Below, one piece after another: positions 1-5,588 of a stretch of 15,225 nucleotides of DNA. Location: positions 1 through 15,225 of the forward strand of contig JBBINV010000076.1 in assembly GCA_037443705.1 (NCBI GenBank). The letters are read 5' to 3'. The notes under the pieces are model-generated. The model was not told the origin of the DNA. It searched no databases and saw only the letters and a list, made by a program, of their open reading frames with translations. Each line of letters begins with the position of its first letter. The first letter of the stretch is position 1. The position numbers and the translations under genes were made by a program. The DNA is from 2-02-FULL-66-14 sp037443705. GTDB taxonomy: Bacteria > Pseudomonadota > Gammaproteobacteria > Burkholderiales > SG8-39.

Positions 1-680
1 TCGCGCTCGACGCGGGCGCGCAGGGCGACGGCAAGACCACCGCCGCCCTGGGGCTCGCGCGCGCCGCGGGCGCACTCGGACGCCGCGTCGTGGTGCTCGA
101 CCAGAGCGCGGGCGATGTCGCGGCGGCACTGTCACTGACCTGGCGCTGGGAGCTCGCGCACCTGCTCTCGGGCGAGCGCGAGTGGCGCGAGGTCGTGCTC
201 CCGGGGCCGGATGGAATCGGTGTGGTGCCGGGTGCGAAGGGCCTCGCGGCGCTCGCGCAGTCGGGCGGCGACGGCGCGGCACTGTTCGGCGGTTTCGCGC
301 GCCTGTCGGCGCCTCCGGACCTCGTGCTGCTCCATCTTGCCGCGCGGGGCGCGCGGGCGGCGGCGGGCCTGCTGCCTCCGGAAGCCGAGCTTCTGATCGT
401 GGCGCGAACCGCGCGCGCATCGGTCACGGCGGCCTACGCGCGCATCAAGGAGCACGTGCGCCGGAGCGGCCGCCGGCAATTCCGGCTGCTGGTCAACCGG
501 GCCGGGGAGGCCGAGGCGCGCGCGCTCCACGCCACGATGGCCGAGGTCGCGCGCCGCTTCCTCGGTGCGGCGCTCCGATGGGGCGGCACGGTCCCCGCGG
601 GCGCCGTGCCCGGGGACGCGCGCTGGGGCTCGCTCGCGCAATCGCTCGACGGATGGGCGCTCGCCGAATACTCCGCGTAG
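1..680 (+). CDS. flhG: FlhG/FleN-like (MinD-family) flagellar number regulator, 5' partial
   Basis: The frame is open from the left edge (first full codon at base 3) to a TAG at 678-680, giving about 225 visible residues. Only a few N-terminal residues before the P-loop seem to be missing. FlhG is a MinD/ParA-family ATPase that, with FlhF, sets flagellar number and place. The visible start has the order of that family: a P-loop-like GAQGDGKTT (residues 5-13), a 'RVVVLD' strand, a 'DLVLL' Walker B-like strand and a late 'LLVNRA' strand. The identification also rests on its place nine bases before fliA, the usual flhF-flhG-fliA order. It is odd in three places: the signature lysine of the deviant Walker A (KGGxGKT) is Ala, the usual DxD after the first strand reads DQS, and the Walker B Asp position reads His (LLHLA). 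The P-loop lysine itself (K11) is kept. It may be a diverged FlhG with weak or no ATP cycling. Confidence is good for the family, moderate for the function. Confidence 0.72.
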   Translation, partial: ALDAGAQGDGKTTAALGLARAAGALGRRVVVLDQSAGDVAAALSLTWRWELAHLLSGEREWREVVLPGPDGIGVVPGAKGLAALAQSGGDGAALFGGFARLSAPPDLVLLHLAARGARAAAGLLPPEAELLIVARTARASVTAAYARIKEHVRRSGRRQFRLLVNRAGEAEARALHATMAEVARRFLGAALRWGGTVPAGAVPGDARWGSLAQSLDGWALAEYSA

Positions 681-689
681 GGGGGGAAC

Positions 690-1403
690 ATGTACACGCA
701 GAACGGGACCCTGGACAGAAACGAGGCGGTGAAGCGCTTCGCGCCGATGGTACGGCGCATGGCGCATCATCTGCTCGCGCGCCTGCCCGCGAGTGTCGAG
801 CTCGACGACATGATCCAGGCCGGCATGATGGGCCTGATGGACGCGCTGCAACGCTACGAGGAGGCGCACGGCGCGCAGTTCGAGACCTACGCGGCGCAGC
901 GGATCCGCGGCGCGATGCTCGACGGCCTTCGCGAGCACGACTGGCTGCCGCGCGGCGTGCGGCGCGCGCAGCGCCGCATCGACGAGGCGATGAAGACGCT
1001 CGAGCACCGGCTCGGGCGCGCGCCCGCGGAGTCGGAGCTCGCACGGGAGCTCGGCCTGTCGCTCGAGGACTACCGGCACCTTCTCCAGGACGCGCGCGGC
1101 ACGCAGCTCGTGTTCTACGAAGATCTGTCGGAGGCCGACGAGGGCGGGGACTTCGTGGAGCGCAACTGCGCGGACGCCGCGCCCGATCCGCTCGCGCGTC
1201 TGGAAGACCGGAATTACCGCGAGGCGCTGGTCGCGGCCATCGAAAGGCTCCCCGAGCGCGAGAAGCTCGTCATGGGGATGTACTACGAGCAGGACATGAA
1301 CCTGCGCGAGATCGCCGAGGTGCTCGGCGTGACCGAGTCGCGCGTCTGCCAGCTTCACAGCCAGGCGATCTCGCGCCTGCGCGCGAAGCTGAAGGGGTGG
1401 TGA
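690..1403 (+). CDS. fliA: RNA polymerase sigma factor FliA (sigma-28)
   Basis: This 237-residue protein has the length and full layout of FliA, the sigma factor that directs transcription of late flagellar and chemotaxis genes. Region 2 spans about residues 12-90 and includes 'ELDDMIQAGMMGLMDAL' and the core-binding/-10 segment 'FETYAAQRIRGAMLDGLR'. Region 3 covers about 90-137 (RRAQRRIDEAMKTLE and following). Region 4 covers about 175-234, with 'LPEREKLVMGMYY' and the helix-turn-helix 'LREIAEVLGVTESRVCQLH' that reads the -35 box. The ATG at 690 follows a very strong G-rich Shine-Dalgarno (bases 681-688) only nine bases after the flhG stop, so the two are probably translated from one message. 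The last bases overlap the GTG start of the following kinase. Nothing in the protein looks damaged. Confidence 0.96.
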   Translation: MYTQNGTLDRNEAVKRFAPMVRRMAHHLLARLPASVELDDMIQAGMMGLMDALQRYEEAHGAQFETYAAQRIRGAMLDGLREHDWLPRGVRRAQRRIDEAMKTLEHRLGRAPAESELARELGLSLEDYRHLLQDARGTQLVFYEDLSEADEGGDFVERNCADAAPDPLARLEDRNYREALVAAIERLPEREKLVMGMYYEQDMNLREIAEVLGVTESRVCQLHSQAISRLRAKLKGW

Positions 1404-2806
1404 GAATCGAATCCGCTTCCGACTGGGCCTGGGAAACGGACGCCGCGCTTCGCTTCACGCGCGTGGGAAGCGCGATCGCGGGACTCGCTCCCGAGGCGCT
1501 GTGCGCACACGAGCGCCTGCGGAAATCGCGCACCCGGTTCCACGATCTGCTGGTCGAGCACCGGCTCGCCGACGGCCGGCGCCGCATCGCCGCGCTCTCC
1601 GGCGAGCCGGCGTTCGGGACGGGAGGCGAGTTCCTGGGCTACCGCGGCTCCGGGCGTGACGTCACCGAGCGCGTAATCACGGAGTGGGCGCTGCGGGAGA
1701 GCGAAGAGCGCTACCGCAGCCTCGTCGAGCTCTCCCCCGACGCAGTGCTGATCTGGCAGGACGAGCGCCTGGTGTTCGCGAACCGCGCGGCCGCCGCGCT
1801 CCTCGGCGCGGATTCGCCCGCCGCGCTCGCGGGCCGCAACCTCTGGCAGGTGGTCGCGCCGCAGTTTCACGAGCGCGTGCGCGAGCGGCTGGCGCAGCTC
1901 TCGGAGCCGGGGCGGACGCTGCCGCGCCTGGAGCAGGTGTACGTGCGCCTCGACGGCGACGCGGTCGAGGTCGAGTCCTCCGCGACCGCGTTCTCGTACC
2001 TGGGCCGGCCGGCGGTGCTCACGCTCGCGCGCGATATCGCCGAGCGCAAGCGCACCGAGCGCCACATCCGCAGCCTCTACGCGGAGCTCGAGGCGCGGGT
2101 GGAGGAGCGCACGCGGCAGCTGCGCGCCACGGTCGCGGAGCTGGAGTCGTTCTCCTACTCGATCTCGCACGACCTGCGCGCGCCGCTTCGCGCGATCGAC
2201 GGCTTCGCGCGCATCCTGCTGGCCGAGCACGCGGCCGGGCTCGCGCCGGATGCGCGGCGGCTGCTCGAGCGCGTGAGCGGGAATGCGCTCACGATGGGGC
2301 GCCTGATCGACGGCCTGCTCGAGTTCTCGCGCCTCGCGCGCAAGGACCTCGCCGCGGCGCCGGTGGACATGGCGGCGCTCGCGCGCGCCGCGATCGAGGA
2401 GGCGAGGAGCGCCGGGGCGCCGGACACCGAATTTCGCCTGGCGCCGCTTCCCGGCGCGAGCGGCGATCCCCTGCTCCTGCGGCAGGTGTGGGTGAATCTC
2501 CTGGGCAACGCGGCGAAGTTCAGCGCTCGCGCCCGCTCGCCCCTGGTCGAGGCGGGCGGCGCAGCGGGCGAATCGGAGAACGTCTACTTCGTGCGCGACA
2601 ACGGGGCCGGGTTCGACATGGCCTGGTCCGGGAAGCTCTTCGGGGTGTTTCAGCGGCTGCACGATGACGCCGAGTTCGGCGGCACCGGGGTGGGCCTTGC
2701 GATCGTGAAGCGGATCGTCGAGCGCCACGGCGGCAGGGTATGGGCGCAATCCGCCCCGGGCGCCGGCGCGACCTTCTGGTTCGCGCTGCCCGCGCCCCGG
2801 ACTTGA
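1400..2806 (+). CDS. PAS-PAS sensor histidine kinase
   Basis: About 468 residues. A compact PAS domain (residues 1-92, 'SDWAWETDAALRFT' to 'GYRGSGRDVTE') is followed by a second PAS (about 98-218, 'YRSLVELSPDAVLIW' to 'LARDIAERKR'), a charged coiled linker (about 215-246), a HisKA domain with the phosphoacceptor His257 in 'SISHDLRAPLRAIDGF', and a HATPase domain to the end. The ATPase has an N box 'WVNLLGNAAKF', a G1 box 'DNGAGFD' and a G2 box 'GGTGVGLAIVKRI'. No membrane segment is visible, so it should be cytoplasmic. The start is taken as GTG at 1400, overlapping the fliA TGA by four bases with GAAGGGG just upstream; GTG at 1397 is an equally possible start. An ATG start is absent near the domain edge. 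The first PAS is somewhat short, so its ligand is unclear. Its partner is probably the response regulator that follows. Confidence 0.88.
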   Translation: MRIESASDWAWETDAALRFTRVGSAIAGLAPEALCAHERLRKSRTRFHDLLVEHRLADGRRRIAALSGEPAFGTGGEFLGYRGSGRDVTERVITEWALRESEERYRSLVELSPDAVLIWQDERLVFANRAAAALLGADSPAALAGRNLWQVVAPQFHERVRERLAQLSEPGRTLPRLEQVYVRLDGDAVEVESSATAFSYLGRPAVLTLARDIAERKRTERHIRSLYAELEARVEERTRQLRATVAELESFSYSISHDLRAPLRAIDGFARILLAEHAAGLAPDARRLLERVSGNALTMGRLIDGLLEFSRLARKDLAAAPVDMAALARAAIEEARSAGAPDTEFRLAPLPGASGDPLLLRQVWVNLLGNAAKFSARARSPLVEAGGAAGESENVYFVRDNGAGFDMAWSGKLFGVFQRLHDDAEFGGTGVGLAIVKRIVERHGGRVWAQSAPGAGATFWFALPAPRT

Positions 2807-2854
2807 GTTCTTCCCGGATTGGCCGATATCCTCCGTCTGGGACGCAATGGCACC

Positions 2855-3313
2855 ATGAAACCGGACCTCGAAATCGAAGTCCTGCTGGTGGAAGACAACC
2901 CGAACGACGCCGAGCTCACGCTGCGTGCGCTGCGAAGCTCGGTGCCGCGCGAGCGCCTCGCGCACGTCGACGACGGCGTCAAGGCGCTCGAGATCCTTTT
3001 CGGCGACCGGGGACTCGCCGCGCGCACCGGCGCCAGTATGCCCCGCATGATCCTGCTCGACCTCAAGCTCCCCAAGGTCGACGGGCTGGAGGTGCTGCGG
3101 CGCGTGAAGACCGACGATCGTACCCGCGCCATTCCCGTGGTCGTGCTCACCTCGTCCAAGGAAGAGCGCGACATCAACGAGAGCTACCGCCTGGGCGTGA
3201 ACAGCTACCTGGTGAAGCCCGTGGGCTTCGACGAGTACGTCGCGGCGGTCGCCGACGCCGGACGCTACTGGATGGCCCTCAACCAGCCGCCGCTCGCCAA
3301 GTTGGCGGGGTAG
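2855..3313 (+). CDS. Single-domain response regulator, Rcp1-type receiver
   Basis: A 152-residue CheY-like receiver with no output domain. Key residues are all present: the acidic pair Glu13-Asp14 in 'LLVEDNPNDAELT', the phosphoacceptor Asp69 in 'ILLDLKLPKVDG', Thr99 in 'VVVLTSS' and Lys121 in 'YLVKPVGFDEY'. The 'EDNPNDAELTLRAL' opening and the long loop before the phosphorylation site are typical of the Rcp1 group, which is usually found beside PAS or phytochrome-type histidine kinases. It lies 48 bases after such a kinase, so phosphotransfer from His257 of that kinase is the likely input. The start at ATG 2855 fits the usual N-terminus; the frame also stays open to a TTG at 2819, but that would add twelve unlikely residues. 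The Shine-Dalgarno is weak (TGGGA about 11 bases upstream). The output partner is not visible here. Confidence 0.92.
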   Translation: MKPDLEIEVLLVEDNPNDAELTLRALRSSVPRERLAHVDDGVKALEILFGDRGLAARTGASMPRMILLDLKLPKVDGLEVLRRVKTDDRTRAIPVVVLTSSKEERDINESYRLGVNSYLVKPVGFDEYVAAVADAGRYWMALNQPPLAKLAG

Positions 3314-3326
3314 CAGTCCTTTTGTC

Positions 3327-3346
3327 GTCCCCGCGCAGGCGGGGAC
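3327..3346. repeat. REP-like palindrome (8-bp perfect stem, 4-nt loop)
   Basis: GTCCCCGC, a GCAG loop and GCGGGGAC form a perfect hairpin just after the response regulator stop. This is a form of the 'CCCCGCGCAGGCGGGGA' element scattered between genes in many proteobacteria. No T-run follows, so it is not a classic intrinsic terminator, though it could slow 3' decay of the message. It marks the junction between the flagellar/two-component block and the accessory genes. Confidence 0.7.
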
Positions 3347-3365
3347 CCATCGGGTTTTCCCGGGG

Positions 3366-3390
3366 AAATCGGGGTCAGACCTGTTTCCCT
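3366..3390. repeat. GGGGTCAGAC-type intergenic repeat fragment
   Basis: The stretch AAATCGGGGTCAGACCTG and the following TTTCCCT resemble the 'GGGGTCAGACC' dispersed repeat seen next to REP-associated transposase genes in beta- and gammaproteobacteria. Only one copy is present in the window and no transposase is near, so the assignment rests on recognition of the motif. It abuts the stop codon of the HEPN gene. Confidence 0.4.
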
Positions 3391-3789
3391 CTATCGCTTG
3401 CGTTGCGTCCTCGCCCTGAATACGCGCCTGCAGACGCGCCGGATGTCCGTGCACAAGCCAAGTGCCTCCTTGGCGAGCGTGCGGTCGGCGGACGTGCCCG
3501 GATACCGGGATTCGACCGCGTAGGCGCCGAGCGTGCGAAGCGCTGCTTCGGCAGTCGCGAGCGAAGGGTGCGCGGAAAGCAAAGGTTTCGCCAGCGCCTC
3601 GAGATTGTGCGTCCTGGGAATCGGAAGGCGCCACTCCTGCAAGAGTGCCTTCAGGTACTTCTCCGCGCACTGCTGCGCGTGAAAGCAGACCGCGTCGAAA
3701 TTGGGCTGCCGGCGGGCCCTCGGTTCACGCCGCGCGGTCGCGTAATCGCCCTCGGCCTTCGCCACCCACTCAGCGGCGAGCGGCGTCAT
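3391..3789 (-). CDS. HEPN-domain protein, putative toxin of an MNT-HEPN pair
   Basis: A 132-residue all-helical HEPN protein of the COG2250 type. The core signature 'FDAVCFHAQQCAEKYLKALL' (residues 31-50) is very clear, followed by the conserved 'PRTHNLEAL' (58-66) and a 'SRYPG' turn (94-98). Proteins of this kind pair with minimal nucleotidyltransferases; in studied pairs the HEPN partner is an RNase-like toxin silenced by the MNT partner. I do not see a clear RX4-6H RNase motif at its usual C-terminal place. The only candidate is Arg54-x6-His61, so nuclease activity is uncertain. The ATG at 3789 lies inside the end of the MNT gene (20-base overlap), which indicates coupled translation with the MNT made first. 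It converges on the response regulator gene. Confidence 0.85.
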   Translation of the reverse strand: MTPLAAEWVAKAEGDYATARREPRARRQPNFDAVCFHAQQCAEKYLKALLQEWRLPIPRTHNLEALAKPLLSAHPSLATAEAALRTLGAYAVESRYPGTSADRTLAKEALGLCTDIRRVCRRVFRARTQRKR

Positions 3790-4090
3790 ACAGAACCCGG
3801 CCGCGCCGCGTGATCTCTCCGAAGAACGGGTCGTTCTGCGCCACCCGCCAGCGCAGCTCCTCCGGGGTGCGGACGATCAGGTCCACCGGGAATTCCGGTT
3901 CCACGGCGTTGAGGATTTCGGCCGCCTTGCGCGCGCTCGCGCCGCGATATCGCATGACGACGAGCAGATCCACGTCCGAATCGCGCCGGACCCGACCGTG
4001 CGCGCGCGAGCCGAAGAGAACGATCCTCTCCGGCGCGAATTGCCGCGCGATCCGGCGGCTGAGCTCAACGATCTTCGCGTGCGTCACCAT
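3770..4090 (-). CDS. MNT minimal nucleotidyltransferase, putative antitoxin
   Basis: A 106-residue MNT-fold nucleotidyltransferase. The catalytic signature GSx10DxD is exact: Gly27-Ser28 in 'IVLFGSRAHG', then Asp39 and Asp41 in 'DSDVDLLVV'. A third acidic residue, Asp70, sits in 'FPVDLIV'. In characterised MNT-HEPN systems the MNT enzyme adds AMP units to the HEPN partner and neutralises it, and here the partner gene overlaps by 20 bases. All active-site residues are present, so it is probably functional. The start at ATG 4090 has no convincing Shine-Dalgarno before it. A CATAAT box read on the - strand lies only eight bases upstream, so the message may be leaderless. The gene diverges from the first restriction gene across about 140 bases. 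Confidence 0.88.
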   Translation of the reverse strand: MVTHAKIVELSRRIARQFAPERIVLFGSRAHGRVRRDSDVDLLVVMRYRGASARKAAEILNAVEPEFPVDLIVRTPEELRWRVAQNDPFFGEITRRGRVLYDAARR

Positions 4091-4098
4091 GCGTGGGA

Positions 4099-4104
4099 AT
4101 TATG
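4099..4104 (-). promoter_or_regulatory. Candidate -10 box of the MNT-HEPN pair
   Basis: Read on the - strand this is CATAAT, five of six bases of the sigma-70 -10 consensus, ending eight bases before the MNT ATG. No good -35 is seen at 16-18 bases. If used, transcription would start at or within a few bases of the start codon, which fits the absence of a ribosome binding site. Confidence 0.35.
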
Positions 4105-4200
4105 CCGCATCGCCGCCATTGGCGCAGGTTTCCGCCCCGAGAGTGCGGGTCCCGCGCGACGGCGCCGGCTGTCGGGAATTCCTGATCGCCTTTCGCGCGC

Positions 4201-4221
4201 TACACTCCGCGCTCAGGGAGG
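4201..4221 (+). promoter_or_regulatory. Candidate -10 box and Shine-Dalgarno for the truncated hsdR
   Basis: TACACT at 4201-4206 is a fair -10 box with only a weak TTCCTG-like -35 sixteen bases upstream. GGGAGG at 4216-4221 is a strong Shine-Dalgarno nine bases before GTG 4231; it decides that start. The Shine-Dalgarno is well supported; the promoter is weak. Confidence 0.4.
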
Positions 4222-4230
4222 ATCAAGGGG

Positions 4231-5580
4231 GTGGCCGACAAGCCGGAACAGCAGGCGCGCGCGGAGATCGACCGGCTGCTCGCGTCTGCCGGATGGGCGG
4301 TGCAGGATGTCAAGTCCGCGAACATCCACGCCGCGCGCGGCGTGGCGCTGCGCGAGTTCCAGTTGAAAGACGGTTTCGGCGCCGCGGACTACCTCTTGTA
4401 TGTAGACGCCAAGGCGGCCGGCGTCATCGAAGCCAAGAAGGTCGGTTCGACGCTCACCGGCGTGGAGCTCCAGTCCGGCCGCTACTCCAAGGGTTTGCCC
4501 GAATCGCTCCCCGCGTGGCAGCGCCCGTTGCCTTTCCTGTACGAGTCCACGGGGCTCGAGACGCACTTCACCAACGGGCTCGATCCCGATCCTCGGGCGC
4601 GGAGTGTCTTCGCCTTTCATCGGCCGGAGACCCTGGCGGGTTTCCTGTCGGGTGCCGGACCCGTGACTTCCGGCGCCGCCGAGCCGCCGCCCAGCTTCCT
4701 CGCGCGCATGAACGCGATGCCGGGCCTGGTCGAAGCCGGCCTATGGCCCGCGCAGATCATCGCCGTCAGGAATCTCGAGAAGTCCCTCGCCGCCGGAAAG
4801 CCCCGCGCGCTCATCCAGATGGCCACCGGCAGCGGCAAGACCTTCACGGCGATCACCTTCCTCTACCGCCTGATCAAGTTCGCCGGCGCGCGGCGCGCGC
4901 TCTTTCTCGTCGATCGCGGCAACCTCGGGCGGCAGACGATGAAGGAGTTGGAGCAGTACACCTCACCCTACAGCAACCGGAAGTTCGGCAACGAGGAATA
5001 CATCGTTCAGCACCTGACCTCGAACACCATCGACAAGAGCGCGCGGGTCTGCATCAGCACCATCCAGCGCATGTACTCGATGCTGAAGGGCCGCGAGCTG
5101 CCCGAGGACCTGGAGGAAGCCTCCGGCTCGGCGCTCGACGGCCTTTTCAGGACCGCCGAGCCGATCGCCTACAACCCGGCGATCCCGATCGAGACTTTCG
5201 ACGTCATCGTCACCGACGAAGCGCACCGCTCGATCTACAACCTCTGGCGCCAGGTGCTCGAGTACTTCGACGCGTACCTCATCGGTCTCACGGCGACGCC
5301 CTCCAAGCAGACCTTCGGCTTCTTCAACCAGAACCTCGTCATGGAGTACGGCCACGAGCAGGCGGTGGCCGACGGCGTCAACGTCAACTACGACGTCTAC
5401 CGCATCCGCACGCAGGTGGGCGAGGCGGGCGGCAGGGTCGATGCCGGCTACTACGTGGACCTGCGCGACAAGCTCACGCGCAAGGTCCGTTGGGAGCAGT
5501 TGGACGAGGACTTCGAATACGACCCCGACCAGCTCGACCGCGACGTGGTGGCGACTTGCGACACCGTGGGAGCACACTAG
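4231..5580 (+). pseudogene. hsdR: Type I restriction enzyme R subunit, truncated after the first helicase domain
   Basis: 449 residues matching the first half of an EcoEI-type HsdR, the subunit that cuts and translocates DNA in type I restriction. The nuclease core is present: Asp53, Glu67 and Lys69 in 'GVIEAKK'. Then come Walker A 'ATGSGKT' (Lys203), DEAH at 329-332, and motif III 'LTATP' (353-357). The family match runs through 'DPDQLDRDVVA' and then ends in eight unrelated residues and a TAG. Family members are usually roughly twice as long, so the second RecA domain (motifs IV-VI) and the HsdM-binding C-terminus are absent. No continuation is seen in other frames, since hsdM begins nine bases later. 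This looks like a 3' deletion rather than a frameshift. The product should not translocate DNA. It starts at GTG 4231 behind a strong GGGAGG. Confidence 0.85.
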
Positions 5581-5588
5581 AGACGGAG

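Noticed and set aside
132..1358. A 408-codon open frame on the minus strand over flhG and fliA.
   Set aside because: Low-complexity product, antisense to two recognisable genes; codon-bias shadow.
182..1396. Long upstream extension of the kinase frame.
   Set aside because: The frame is open but overlaps flhG and fliA and encodes Arg/Gly-rich sequence; kinase homology starts near GTG 1400.
3327..3346. Intrinsic terminator after the response regulator.
   Set aside because: The hairpin is perfect but followed by CCATCGGG, not a T-run; better explained as a REP-like element.
1355..3670. A 771-codon open frame on the minus strand.
   Set aside because: It lies antisense to fliA's end, the kinase and the regulator, which have clear domains. 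Its product is Arg/Ala/Gly-rich with no motif, as expected for shadow frames in GC-rich DNA.
3462..5588. Upstream extension of the hsdM frame making a 1,421-codon fusion.
   Set aside because: The extra part is a shadow of HEPN, MNT and hsdR; HsdM homology begins at ATG 5589.
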